Below the pieces are notes generated by a model. The model searched no databases. It was not told the origin of the DNA and saw only the letters and a list, made by a program, of their open reading frames with translations. A stretch of 64,000 nucleotides of DNA, taken from NCBI RefSeq assembly GCF_000513895.2, contig NZ_CP165782.1, forward strand, positions 1,488,001 through 1,552,000, read 5' to 3'. Made by a program: the position numbers and the translations under genes. Shown piece after piece: positions 1-8,237 of this stretch. Every line of letters begins with the position of its first letter. Position 1 is the first letter of the stretch. The stretch comes from Ensifer sp. WSM1721 (GTDB taxonomy: Bacteria; Pseudomonadota; Alphaproteobacteria; Rhizobiales; Rhizobiaceae).

Positions 1-852
1 GAAGCGGGTGAAGGCAAGGCCGTGGCGACCGGAGCGGGTCGGCATCACGCAGTCGAACATGTCGACGCCGTGCGCAACGGATTTCAGAATGTCGTCCGGC
101 GTGCCGACCCCCATCAGGTAGCGCGGCTTTTCCGCAGGCAGTGCCGGGCAAGTCACGTCCAGCATGTCCAGCATGACCTCCTGCGGCTCGCCGACGGCGA
201 GGCCTCCGATGGCGTAGCCCTTGAGGTCCAGGTCCTTGAGCACCTGCGCCGAGCGTTCGCGCAACTTCGGAATGTCGCCACCCTGCACGATGCCGAACAT
301 CGCCTTGCCCGGCTGGTCGCCGAAGGCGATCTTGCAGCGCTCCGCCCAGCGCAGCGACATCTCCATCGCGCGCTCGATTTCCTGGGGCTCCGCCGGCAAC
401 GCGATACATTCATCGAGCTGCATTTGTATGTCGCTGTCGAGGAGGCCCTGGATCTCGATCGAGCGCTCGGGAGACATATGATAGAGCGCGCCGTCGACAT
501 GGCTCTTGAAGGTTACGCCCTGTTCGTTGAGCTTGCGCAGACTGGAGAGCGACATCACCTGGAAACCGCCGCTATCCGTCAGGATTGGCCGCTCCCAGCC
601 GATGAACTTGTGCAGGCCGCCGAGCCGGTGCACGCGTTCGGCGCCCGGGCGCAGCATCAGATGATAGGTATTGCCGAGAATGATATCGGCGCCGAGCTCG
701 CGCACCTGGTCGAGGTACATGGCCTTGACGGTGCCGACGGTTCCGACCGGCATGAAGGCCGGCGTGCGGATCGTTCCGCGCGGCGTCGAGATCTCGCCGC
801 GGCGGGCGTTGCCGTCGGTCGCAAGCAGCTTGAATTGAAACGTCTCGGTCAT
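1..852 (-). CDS. tgt: Queuine tRNA-ribosyltransferase (3' end cut by window)
   Basis: Exchanges guanine 34 of GUN-anticodon tRNAs for the queuosine precursor. The 284 visible residues are the N-terminal part of a TIM-barrel Tgt. They start [14 protein letters not shown] and include [16 protein letters not shown], the [11 protein letters not shown] segment with the conserved catalytic aspartate, and GIVQGG and GGLAVGEP further on. The zinc-binding C-terminus lies left of the window. The ATG directly follows the queA stop codon (TGA then ATG), so the two are translationally linked, which fits their consecutive steps in tRNA queuosine modification. Identity is clear; only completeness is unknown. 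Confidence 0.96.
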   Translation of the reverse strand, partial: MTETFQFKLLATDGNARRGEISTPRGTIRTPAFMPVGTVGTVKAMYLDQVRELGADIILGNTYHLMLRPGAERVHRLGGLHKFIGWERPILTDSGGFQVMSLSSLRKLNEQGVTFKSHVDGALYHMSPERSIEIQGLLDSDIQMQLDECIALPAEPQEIERAMEMSLRWAERCKIAFGDQPGKAMFGIVQGGDIPKLRERSAQVLKDLDLKGYAIGGLAVGEPQEVMLDMLDVTCPALPAEKPRYLMGVGTPDDILKSVAHGVDMFDCVMPTRSGRHGLAFTRF

Positions 853-1935
853 TCAGTCTTTCCGGAAAAGCAGGCTTGCATCCCCATAGGAATAGAAGCG
901 ATAGCCGGTCGCGATGGCGTGGGCATAGGCGGCACGCATCGTGTCGATGCCGGCGAAGGCCGAGACCAACATGAACAATGTCGATCTCGGTAGGTGGAAA
1001 TTGGTCATCAGCATATCGACGGCGCGGAAGCGGTAACCCGGCGTGATGAAGATGCCGGTCGGTCCGGACCAGGGACGGATGATGCCATCTTCGGTGGCCG
1101 CGCTCTCGATCAGCCGTAGCGATGTCGTTCCGACGCAGACGATGCGACCACCGCGCGCGCTGACGGCATTGAGCTTCTCGGCGGTTGCCGCGTCGACATG
1201 GCCGATTTCCTCGTGCATCACATGATCGTCGGTATCATCCGTCTTGACCGGCAGGAAGGTCCCCGCCCCGACATGCAAGGTCACGAAGTGGCGCTCGACA
1301 CCGGCTTCGTCAAGCTTGGCGAAGAGGCGGTCGGTGAAATGAAGCCCTGCGGTTGGAGCCGCCACCGCGCCCTCTTCCCGCGCAAAGATCGTCTGGTAGT
1401 CGGTTCGGTCCTGCGCATCGTCCGCCCGTTTCGAGGCGATGTAAGGCGGCAGAGGGATGTGACCTACGGCCATGATCGCTTCGTCGAGCGCCGGGCCGGA
1501 GAGATCGAAACGAAGGGTCACTTCGCCGGCATCGCCCTTCTCCTCGATCGTCCCCTCCAAAGCGCCGAGAAGACAGGCACTGCCGCCGTGGCCGAAGCTG
1601 ATCCTGTCCCCCGGTTTCAACCGGCGCGCCGGGCGCGCGAAAGCCTTCCAGCGGTCGGGCGCGATGCGCATGTGCAGCGTCAGCGAAACCGGCGTGCTTG
1701 TATCTTCGCCGCGATGGCGGATGCCCTCGAGCTGCGCGGGAATGACCCTGGTATCATTGAACACCAAGGCATCGCCGGGTCTCAGGAACGACGGAAGATC
1801 GAGAACGCCATGGTCGCTGAGGACCGGCTCGCCCTGCGGCCGCACGACGAGCATGCGGGCGCTGTCGCGCGGGCTTGCGGGCCTAAGCGCAATGGAGGCT
1901 TCCGGCAGGTCGAAATCGAACAGGTCTACGCGCAT
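853..1935 (-). CDS. queA: S-adenosylmethionine:tRNA ribosyltransferase-isomerase
   Basis: Transfers and isomerises the ribosyl part of SAM onto preQ1 in tRNA to make epoxyqueuosine. The protein (360 aa) begins [19 protein letters not shown], the usual QueA N-terminus. It carries family blocks such as [28 protein letters not shown] and the C-terminal [18 protein letters not shown] chose ATG 1935 rather than the in-frame TTG at 1947 because the upstream codons lie in the T-tract of the preceding terminator. No convincing Shine-Dalgarno sequence precedes it. It is followed without a gap by tgt, the other enzyme of the pathway. Confidence 0.95.
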   Translation of the reverse strand: MRVDLFDFDLPEASIALRPASPRDSARMLVVRPQGEPVLSDHGVLDLPSFLRPGDALVFNDTRVIPAQLEGIRHRGEDTSTPVSLTLHMRIAPDRWKAFARPARRLKPGDRISFGHGGSACLLGALEGTIEEKGDAGEVTLRFDLSGPALDEAIMAVGHIPLPPYIASKRADDAQDRTDYQTIFAREEGAVAAPTAGLHFTDRLFAKLDEAGVERHFVTLHVGAGTFLPVKTDDTDDHVMHEEIGHVDAATAEKLNAVSARGGRIVCVGTTSLRLIESAATEDGIIRPWSGPTGIFITPGYRFRAVDMLMTNFHLPRSTLFMLVSAFAGIDTMRAAYAHAIATGYRFYSYGDASLLFRKD

Positions 1936-1951
1936 CGAAGATGTCAAACAA

Positions 1952-1995
1952 AAGCAAAACCCGCCCCGGCGGCTCTGCGCGCGACCAGGGCGGGT
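1952..1995 (-). terminator. Rho-independent terminator between ppiB and queA
   Basis: Read on the minus strand, ACCCGCCC and GGGCGGGT pair around a GC-rich loop and are followed by TTTTGCTTTTG. It lies between the ppiB stop (2013) and the queA start (1935), so it would separate coaD-ppiA-ppiB from queA-tgt or allow only partial read-through. Confidence 0.75.
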
Positions 1996-2012
1996 CTGTG
2001 CATTAGCGCAAA

Positions 2013-2522
2013 TCAGGCGTCGGCGGCAACCCGCATCGACACGATCGAGTCGGGATCACGCACCGGCTCACCACGCTTGATCTTGTCGACGTTCTCCATG
2101 CCTTCGATGACCTGCCCCCACACCGAGTACTGCTTGTTGAGCCAGGGAGCGTCGGTGAAGCAGATGAAGAACTGGGAGTTCGCCGAGTTCGGCATCTGGC
2201 TGCGTGCCATCGAGCAGGTGCCGCGCACGTGCGAGACATCGGAAAACTCCGCCTTGAGATCCGGCTTGGAGGAACCGCCCATGCCGGCGCGTGCCGGGTT
2301 GAAGCTCTCGCTGCCGGTCTTGCCGTATTGCACGTCGCCGGTCTGGGCCATGAAATCTTCGATCACACGGTGGAAGACCACGCCATCATAGGCGCCTTCG
2401 CGCGCCAGTTCCTTGATGCGGGCGACATGGCCCGGAGCGACGTCCGGCAGCAGCTCGATCACCACTCTGCCCTTCGTGGTTTCCATGATGATCGTGTTTT
2501 CCGGATCCTTGATCTCGGCCAT
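2013..2522 (-). CDS. ppiB: Cytoplasmic cyclophilin-type peptidyl-prolyl isomerase
   Basis: Cyclophilin of 169 aa that catalyses cis-trans isomerisation of X-Pro bonds. It starts [20 protein letters not shown] and has the cyclophilin core: [16 protein letters not shown] (with the catalytic-type Arg), [16 protein letters not shown] and [11 protein letters not shown]. There is no signal peptide, so it should be cytoplasmic. It sits 25 bp downstream of the secreted paralogue ppiA behind an AAGGAG ribosome binding site. The shared blocks indicate an old tandem duplication in which one copy kept or gained an export signal. Confidence 0.94.
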   Translation of the reverse strand: MAEIKDPENTIIMETTKGRVVIELLPDVAPGHVARIKELAREGAYDGVVFHRVIEDFMAQTGDVQYGKTGSESFNPARAGMGGSSKPDLKAEFSDVSHVRGTCSMARSQMPNSANSQFFICFTDAPWLNKQYSVWGQVIEGMENVDKIKRGEPVRDPDSIVSMRVAADA

Positions 2523-2547
2523 GGTTCTTCTCCTTCTGTTTTCAGTC

Positions 2548-3120
2548 TTACCTGCCGACCTTGACGCTGATCATGCGGTCTGGATCGGTGACGGCGCCAT
2601 TATTGGCGTCGTCGCCACGCTTGATCTTGTCGACATTCTCCATGCCTTCGACGACCTTGCCGACGACCGTGTACTGTCCGTTGAGGAAGTCGCCAGGCGC
2701 AAACATGATGAAGAATTGGGAGTTGGCGCTATTGGGGTCCTGGGAGCGCGCCATGCCGACTGTGCCGCGCTCGAAGGGGACGTTGGAGAACTCGGCCGGC
2801 AGGTCGGGCTTGGAGGAGCCGCCCGTTCCGGCGAGCTCAGCCTGGTAACCGGCCTTCATGTCGCCGTACTGCACGTCTCCGGTCTGGGCCATGAAGCCCT
2901 CGATGACGCGATGGAAGGCGACGTTGTCGTATTCGCCGGCGGCAGCGAGCTCCTTGATCTGCTGGACATGCTTCGGCGCGATGTCAGGACGCAGCTCGAC
3001 GACGACGGGGCCATCCTTGAGCTGGATCGTAAGGATGTTTTCGCTCGACTGCGCCAGGGCGCCTCCCGTCAAAGTGGCGAGCGCGAGGGCGCCTGCGAAA
3101 GCGAGTTGGAGGATTTTCAT
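2548..3120 (-). CDS. ppiA: Periplasmic cyclophilin-type peptidyl-prolyl isomerase
   Basis: Cyclophilin of 190 aa. The N-terminus MKILQLAFAGALALATLTGGALAQ is a clear Sec signal peptide with an Ala-X-Ala-type cleavage site near residue 23, so the enzyme should act on periplasmic proteins. Core motifs are VAFHRVIEGFMAQTGD, SNSQFFIMFAPGDFLN and YTVVGKVVEGM. ATG 3120 was chosen because the signal peptide begins there; the reading frame is open further upstream, but that part has no signal-peptide character. It lies between coaD and ppiB on the same strand with short gaps, so a coaD-ppiA-ppiB transcript is likely. Confidence 0.93.
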   Translation of the reverse strand: MKILQLAFAGALALATLTGGALAQSSENILTIQLKDGPVVVELRPDIAPKHVQQIKELAAAGEYDNVAFHRVIEGFMAQTGDVQYGDMKAGYQAELAGTGGSSKPDLPAEFSNVPFERGTVGMARSQDPNSANSQFFIMFAPGDFLNGQYTVVGKVVEGMENVDKIKRGDDANNGAVTDPDRMISVKVGR

Positions 3121-3145
3121 GGAGTCTCCTTGCCGTGATGTGAGC

Positions 3146-3637
3146 TTACTTGCGCTTCGCTTGCAGCGCCTCGTGGACCGCCTTGGGAACGAAGGCGCTG
3201 ACGTCACCGCCCATAGCCGCGATCTGCCGGACCAATGTGGCCGTAATGGGCCGGGATGCGGTGCCTGCCGGCAGAAACAGGGTCTGAATATCGGGCGCCA
3301 TCTGGCGGTTCATGCCCGCCATTTGCATCTCGTAGTCGAGGTCCGTCCCGTCCCGCAGGCCGCGCACCAGAAGGCTTGCCCCGTGCTGACGGGCGGCGTC
3401 GACCACAAGATTGTCGAAGGAGACGACAGCGATGTCCGCTGCCCTCTCCGGCAGCAATTCGCTGAGCGAGCGGCGGATGAGATCCGCCCGCTCCTCGAAG
3501 GAGAAAAGCGGGGCCTTTCCCGGATGGACGCCAATCGCCACGATCACTTTCCCTGCGACGTTCAACGATTGGACGAGCACATCCAGATGGCCGTTTGTGA
3601 TCGGATCGAAGGAGCCGGGATAAAAAGCCGTGGTCAT
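3146..3637 (-). CDS. coaD: Phosphopantetheine adenylyltransferase
   Basis: Fourth step of coenzyme A synthesis: 4'-phosphopantetheine plus ATP gives dephospho-CoA. The 163-aa protein starts [21 protein letters not shown], containing the nucleotidyltransferase T/HxGH motif (TNGH), and has the later [21 protein letters not shown] and ISATLV-like ([21 protein letters not shown]) blocks. The length is normal for CoaD. ATG 3637 gives the standard N-terminus; the extra upstream codons of the open frame do not match the family. It is the first gene of the coaD-ppiA-ppiB run. Confidence 0.96.
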   Translation of the reverse strand: MTTAFYPGSFDPITNGHLDVLVQSLNVAGKVIVAIGVHPGKAPLFSFEERADLIRRSLSELLPERAADIAVVSFDNLVVDAARQHGASLLVRGLRDGTDLDYEMQMAGMNRQMAPDIQTLFLPAGTASRPITATLVRQIAAMGGDVSAFVPKAVHEALQAKRK

Positions 3638-3850
3638 TGCGCCTGTTTCCGTTTGGTGAAGCCTTTTGTCATGGACGACGGCGAACCGCAAGGCTCGTGC
3701 GATGTTCCCGGGGAAACAGCGGCACTGAAAGAATGAATGCTAGATGAACGCAACGTTCAAGAGGGCTTCATACCGGAAGTTGTAATGTGAAGCCACAGTG
3801 ACGGAACTTTTTTCAAGCGCGTGCCGTTTAGCGATGGAAGGGAGACGGCG

Positions 3851-3979
3851 ATGGGATTAGCTCTGTATTCGGTGGCGATGTTCTTCGCAATGGTCGTTGC
3901 GACTATCCATGCACTTCGCGACGAGGCTCGCGAGCCGACGGCCGTGACGGTGAGAACCGATCGACTGCGGCGCAGATGA
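3851..3979 (+). CDS. Small putative membrane protein (42 aa)
   Basis: A short open frame with a good ribosome binding site (GGGAGACGGCG before ATG). The product begins MGLALYSVAMFFAMVVATIHALRD, one hydrophobic helix, and ends with an arginine-rich tail (TDRLRRR). It lies in the gap between coaD and the MATE gene, which are both on the other strand, and is followed by a rho-independent terminator oriented with it at 4095-4132. I do not recognise a family. The ribosome binding site, helix and terminator together support a real small gene, but this is an inference. Confidence 0.45.
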   Translation: MGLALYSVAMFFAMVVATIHALRDEAREPTAVTVRTDRLRRR

Positions 3980-4094
3980 CGTGATCGGGCGCCCGTCGTC
4001 TCCAGTTCTTGATCTGAATGCCTCCAGGAAGCTTCCCACAAGAAGCTTCAGAATAAGCGGCCTCATTCTTTCCCCTGATGTGGTCGCTCTTACG

Positions 4095-4132
4095 AGCCGG
4101 ACGGCCTCCCCTGCCCGTCCGGCTTTTCTTTT
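4095..4132 (+). terminator. Rho-independent terminator
   Basis: AGCCGGACGG and CCGTCCGGCT form a 10-bp stem followed by TTTTCTTTT on the plus strand. It abuts the stop codon of the convergent MATE gene (4133) and probably serves the small plus-strand gene at 3851. Confidence 0.7.
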
Positions 4133-5536
4133 CTAGACAGCGGCAGGCGCCGTACGCATGTCGCGAAGCAGGCGGAAGAAGCGCCAGTTGAGCAATAGCG
4201 CTGCTGCCGCGAGCCCGAGCACGAAGCCGAACCAGACGCCGACCCCGCCAAACTTCAGCGGAAAAGCGAAGGCCCAGGCGCAGAAGAAGCCGATGGGCCA
4301 GTAGGAAATCATCGCCAGCATCATCGGTACGGTTGTGTCCTTGAGACCGCGCAGCATCCCCGCGGCGATCGCCTGAAGCCCGTCCACGAGCTGGAAGGCG
4401 CCGGCTATCACGATCAGCGGCCCCGCGAAGGCCAGAACCTCGGCGGCGTCCGGGCGGCTCGTATCGAGATAGAGGGCTGCGAGCGCATAGGGAAACAGCG
4501 CGAAAATCGTGCTGCCGACGGCGGCAAAGCCGCAGCCGAGTGCAAGGACGACGATCGCCGCGCGCTTGACGCCGAGCATATCGCCGCTGCCATAGGCCAG
4601 GCCCACACGCACGGTCCCGGCCTGCGCCAGGCCGAGCGGAATCATGAAGGCGATCGATGCGAATTGAAGCGCTATGCCGTGCGCCGCGAGTTCGATCGTG
4701 CCGATGGTTCCCATAAGCAGCGAAGCGACAGTAAACAGGCTGACTTCGGCTAGGATCGTCAGCGAGATCGGAATGCCGAGATGGATGACTTCGCGGAAGA
4801 CGGGCCAGTCCGGCCGCCAGAAACGCACGAACAGTTCATATCCGTTGAGTTCCGGCCGGTTGCGGATGTAGCCGATGGTCAGCACGGCGCCGAGCAGCGC
4901 CACGCCGAGTGCCGCGACGGCGGCTCCGAATATGCCGAGCGCCGGAAAGCCGAAATGACCGAAGATCAGGACGTAGCAAAGTACGGCGTTGAGAACCAAG
5001 GTCGCGAGCGTCACGTACAGAATCACCCCTGCCCGTTCGAGGCCGCTTAGGAAGGCGCGCAACACCATGAAGACGAGGCTCGGAAAGATCGCCCACTGCG
5101 CTACGTGCAGATATTCCCCGGCGAGCTTTGCGACCTCTGGCTTCTGCCCGGCTAACAGCAGGATCGGCTCGGCCATCCAGAGCGCCGGTGCGGTTAGGAT
5201 GCCGTAGAGCAGCACCACCCACATGCCCATTCGAACCGAACGTCGTACGGACATCTTGTCACCCCGGCCTTGCGCCTGCGCGACCATCGGCACGACGGCG
5301 TTTGCAAAGCCGCTGCCGAAGATGAAGACCGTGAAGAACACCTGCGTCGCGATGATGATGGCCGCGAGCTGCGTCGCACCCAACTTGCCGACCATCAGAA
5401 CGTCGGTTGTATTGATCGCAAGCTGGGCAAGCTGGGCGCCGATGAAGGGAACGCCGAGATACATGCTGGCGCGAAAATGCGTGCCCCACGAATTGTCGGT
5501 TTGCGGAAACACAAGCTCTTTGTTTGCGGTCAGCAT
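4133..5536 (-). CDS. MATE family multidrug efflux transporter
   Basis: A 467-aa inner-membrane protein with about 12 hydrophobic helices. The two-repeat MATE pattern is visible: residues about 30-75 (LGVPFIGAQLAQLAINTTDVLMVGKLG) and again about 245-300 (HLGIPISLTILAEVSLFTVASLLMG). The family fits Na+- or H+-coupled NorM-type drug exporters; the substrate cannot be read from sequence. Its promoter region contains two copies of the 8-bp palindrome TTGATCAA. It is co-oriented with an MFS pump upstream, separated by about 160 bp. Confidence 0.92.
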   Translation of the reverse strand: MLTANKELVFPQTDNSWGTHFRASMYLGVPFIGAQLAQLAINTTDVLMVGKLGATQLAAIIIATQVFFTVFIFGSGFANAVVPMVAQAQGRGDKMSVRRSVRMGMWVVLLYGILTAPALWMAEPILLLAGQKPEVAKLAGEYLHVAQWAIFPSLVFMVLRAFLSGLERAGVILYVTLATLVLNAVLCYVLIFGHFGFPALGIFGAAVAALGVALLGAVLTIGYIRNRPELNGYELFVRFWRPDWPVFREVIHLGIPISLTILAEVSLFTVASLLMGTIGTIELAAHGIALQFASIAFMIPLGLAQAGTVRVGLAYGSGDMLGVKRAAIVVLALGCGFAAVGSTIFALFPYALAALYLDTSRPDAAEVLAFAGPLIVIAGAFQLVDGLQAIAAGMLRGLKDTTVPMMLAMISYWPIGFFCAWAFAFPLKFGGVGVWFGFVLGLAAAALLLNWRFFRLLRDMRTAPAAV

Positions 5537-5650
5537 GGAAAATCCTGGCTCTGCAGCGGCAAAAGTCGGAAAATGAAGGAGGGTATTCGAATTAGAGCAC
5601 CACCGGCGCGAGCGCCAGCAATAAAGACCAAACTGCTCGATTTTTCATCG

Positions 5651-5673
5651 ATTGATCAAGAAAATTGATCAAT
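5651..5673. promoter_or_regulatory. Paired TTGATCAA palindromes, possible operator
   Basis: Two identical 8-bp palindromes TTGATCAA (5652-5659 and 5665-5672), 13 bp start to start, together form a larger inverted repeat ATTGATCA-N7-TGATCAAT. They lie about 115-135 bp upstream of the MATE gene and 27 bp past the stop of the MFS gene. The arrangement suits a dimeric repressor controlling the MATE gene, but no cognate regulator is adjacent. Confidence 0.4.
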
Positions 5674-5699
5674 TTGGAGGCATGAACTGCCGGGAGCCG

Positions 5700-6959
5700 C
5701 TAGGCCTGCGTTGGTCTCGGGGCCGTCTCCTCGAACGCGTCGCTGCGAACACTGCGCACCTTGGAAAGGAAGACCACAAGCGCGGCAACGATCAGGCAGC
5801 CCGCAAGCGCATAAGGCGCGCCGGAAAACGAATAGGTGGCCACGGGGCTGGTGAAATAGGCGAAGATTTGAGTGAAGATCAAAGGCCCAAGGATCGTCGT
5901 TATGCTCGATATGCTGGTGAGTGCCCCCTGCAATTCGCCCTGCGCCGACGGCGGGACATGGACCGATGCGATGCTGCGCAACGGCGGATCCGCGAGGCTC
6001 TCGAGTGCCGTTGCTACGATGACGACGTAGATCATCCAGCCTTCCCAGGCGGCCGCATAGCCGACCATTCCAAGCGCCGTGAAAACGAGCCCGAGCGTTG
6101 CCGTTCGCCTTTCGCCCAGTCTCGACACGACACGCGGCAGCACAACCGCCATAACGAACGCGCCGCCTACGCCAAAAATGCCGAGCGAGAGTCCGATCTG
6201 CCCTTCGCTCCATCCATAGCGATAGGAAGATACGAACGACCACACGGCGGGATAGACGGCATGGGCCAGCCAATAGAGGAAGAAGACGAGACACACCCAA
6301 CCGATCCCAGAATAGTTGCGCATCTGCTTGAGTGCACCGAGTGGATTGGCTCGGTGCCACTCGAAGCGCCGCCGATGCGCTCGCGCAAGCGTCTCCGGCA
6401 GGAGAAACAGCCCGACGATGAAATTGAGGAAGGAAAGCCCGGCCGCGCCGTAAAAGGGCACTCTGGGCCCCAACTCCCCGAGAAAGCCGCCGACCACCGG
6501 ACCGAGGGCGAAGCCCGTGCCGAAGGCGATGCCGATCAGGCCAAAATTCTTGGCGCGGTTTCCGTCGTCACTGATGTCGGCGATGTAGGCGGACGCGGTT
6601 CCGAAGCTCGCGCCGCTGATGCCGGCGAGAATGCGCCCCACGAAGAGCATCCAATAGCTCGTCGCAAGGGCGCAGATCAGATTGTCGATCGCGAAGGTGA
6701 GCACCGAGGCAAGCAGGATCGGCCGACGCCCGAATCGGTCGCTCAAGTTTCCGATCAGCGGTGCGAAGAGAAATTGCATCGCCGAATAGACGAGCAGCAG
6801 CCAGCCACCGTCGATCGCCGCCTCGCCGACATCCGCGCCCGTCAGTTCCTCCAGGTAGCTCGGCAGCACCGGCACGATGATCGCGATGCCCATGATGTCG
6901 AGAAAAAGGATGAGAAAGACGAGGAACAGACCACGCCGTACAAATTTGCTGTCCCGCAT
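5700..6959 (-). CDS. MFS transporter of the TetA-like drug:H+ antiporter type
   Basis: A 419-aa protein with 12 hydrophobic segments. It begins [24 protein letters not shown], shows the MFS motif A in the loop between helices 2 and 3 ([13 protein letters not shown]) and a [16 protein letters not shown] motif C-like block in helix 5, typical of 12-helix antiporters close to class A-type tetracycline pumps. ATG 6959 is preceded by a GGGAGGGA ribosome binding site; the open frame continues 53 codons upstream, but that stretch does not resemble the family. Substrate unknown; calling it tetracycline resistance would be over-reading. Confidence 0.88.
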   Translation of the reverse strand: MRDSKFVRRGLFLVFLILFLDIMGIAIIVPVLPSYLEELTGADVGEAAIDGGWLLLVYSAMQFLFAPLIGNLSDRFGRRPILLASVLTFAIDNLICALATSYWMLFVGRILAGISGASFGTASAYIADISDDGNRAKNFGLIGIAFGTGFALGPVVGGFLGELGPRVPFYGAAGLSFLNFIVGLFLLPETLARAHRRRFEWHRANPLGALKQMRNYSGIGWVCLVFFLYWLAHAVYPAVWSFVSSYRYGWSEGQIGLSLGIFGVGGAFVMAVVLPRVVSRLGERRTATLGLVFTALGMVGYAAAWEGWMIYVVIVATALESLADPPLRSIASVHVPPSAQGELQGALTSISSITTILGPLIFTQIFAYFTSPVATYSFSGAPYALAGCLIVAALVVFLSKVRSVRSDAFEETAPRPTQA

Positions 6960-7120
6960 GAGTCTTCCCTCCCGTTGTCCGCAAGCGGGACAGAACGTGA
7001 ACGATGTTACCAAATAAGGTGTTATCGTCTTGTCGCGACGCAAACAATACGTGAACATTTCAAAGTTTATGATCAAAATGATCTCGTCTGTTGATGCCTT
7101 GCTGGCCTTTGGCTGCAACC

Positions 7121-7222
7121 CTGTAGCGCCGTGCGTCTTTTCAAACGCACAAAGGACGCTGTAGCACTTTGAAGTGCTGCATGTTTTTCTCCTTAAATCG
7201 GCTACGATTTAAGGAAACATGC
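7121..7222 (-). repeat. RIME-like interspersed palindromic repeat, copy A
   Basis: About 100 bp of dyad-rich sequence, nearly identical in reverse orientation to copy B at 42911-43012. Shared blocks include CCTTAAATCGTA-CCGATTTAAGGA, AACATGCAGCA, TCAAAGTGCTACAGCGTCC and TTTGTGCGT. It fits the rhizobial intergenic mosaic element (RIME1) type. One end runs into the 3' end of the LysR gene and supplies its last codons and stop. Confidence 0.8.
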
Positions 7223-8132
7223 CGTAACGCTCTGAGTGCCGCTGTTCGGCCTTCAGGAAATCGACGAAGGCGCGAAGCGGGGCCGGAAGATGCCGACGGC
7301 CGGCATAGTAGAGGAACGGCCCTGGAAAGCTGGTAACCCAAGCCTCCAGAACCGGAACGAGGCGGCCCGCCTTGATCTCAGGCAGCAGGAACTCCTCGAA
7401 GCTTCTGATCACGCCTAGGCCGCCGACCGCGGCGCTGATTTCGAGATCGATCGCATTGGCGAGCACGGTCGCGGGGGGCGCCACGGTAATTGCCGCCGCG
7501 CCCTCGCCGAATTCCCAGGCGAGCGCAATGCCGTTCTGGAAACGGTGGCGTATCGTCGCGTGCTCCAGGAGGTCGCGCGGATGTTGCGGCTCGCCATGCT
7601 TGGCGAGATAGTCCGGGGCCGCAGCGGTAACATAGCGCTGCACTCGCGGCCCGATCGGGATGGCGATCATGTCTTTTTCCAGACGCTCCTCATAGCGCAC
7701 GCCGGCGTCGAATCCGGCAGCCAGCACATCGATGAAGCCGTCCTCAGCGACCACTTCCAAACTGATCGCCGGATGGGCCTTGAGAAACCGCCCAATAATC
7801 GGCGGCAGGATGACCCGCGCGACGATCGTGGGGACGTTGAGCCGCAATGTTCCGGCCGGCTTGTCGCGTTCGCTTGCGGCCTGATCGAGCGCGCCGGCGA
7901 TCTCGCCAAGTGCCGGCGACAACCGCTCGAGCAGTCTCATGCCCGCTTCCGTTGCGGTGACGCTGCGGGTCGTGCGGTTGAGCAGTCTGACGCCCAGCCT
8001 CGCCTCCAACCGTCGCAGCGCTTCGCTGAGGGCGGAGGCCGAGACGCCGCGCTTGCGGGCAGCGGTTCGAAAGCTGCGTTCGCGCGCGACGGCGGCAAAA
8101 GCATCGAGGTCTGCAAGTGGAAGGTCGTTCAT
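7209..8132 (-). CDS. LysR-family transcriptional regulator
   Basis: A 307-aa LTTR. The N-terminal winged helix-turn-helix is MNDLPLADLDAFAAVARERSF...AARKRGVSASALSEALRRLEARLG; the C-terminal two-lobe effector domain follows from about residue 90. ATG 8132 begins the canonical LTTR start. It is divergent from an aldo-keto reductase, with 105 bp between the starts, the classic LTTR layout, so that gene is the likely target. The last four codons (GMFP) and stop lie inside an interspersed repeat. No specific member is recognised. Confidence 0.9.
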   Translation of the reverse strand: MNDLPLADLDAFAAVARERSFRTAARKRGVSASALSEALRRLEARLGVRLLNRTTRSVTATEAGMRLLERLSPALGEIAGALDQAASERDKPAGTLRLNVPTIVARVILPPIIGRFLKAHPAISLEVVAEDGFIDVLAAGFDAGVRYEERLEKDMIAIPIGPRVQRYVTAAAPDYLAKHGEPQHPRDLLEHATIRHRFQNGIALAWEFGEGAAAITVAPPATVLANAIDLEISAAVGGLGVIRSFEEFLLPEIKAGRLVPVLEAWVTSFPGPFLYYAGRRHLPAPLRAFVDFLKAEQRHSERYGMFP

Positions 8133-8237
8133 TGTACGATATTCCGCACAAGCTGTTTGGTCCATGCCGGATTATCGCACAGCTGAATCGGAAGTAAACC
8201 TTGCACCGAACGAACGGCCTCGCAAAGGAAAGATGAG
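8133..8237. promoter_or_regulatory. Divergent LysR / aldo-keto reductase promoter region
   Basis: A 105-bp intergenic region that must hold both promoters. It includes two near-identical segments, CGCACAAGCTG and CGCACAGCTG, about 40 bp apart, which are possible regulator contacts; I could not define a firm T-N11-A LysR box. AAGGAAAGATGAG precedes the reductase ATG as its ribosome binding site. Confidence 0.4.

Noticed and set aside
5651..5673. FNR/FixK-type anaerobox (TTGAT-N4-ATCAA)
   Set aside because: The spacing does not fit: the sequence has two TTGATCAA palindromes, not one interrupted dyad with a 4-bp gap.
7141..7341. Short open frames ending in LQRPLCV at 7141-7341 and 42789-42992
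   Set aside because: The matching ends are translations of repeat copies A and B, not conserved proteins.
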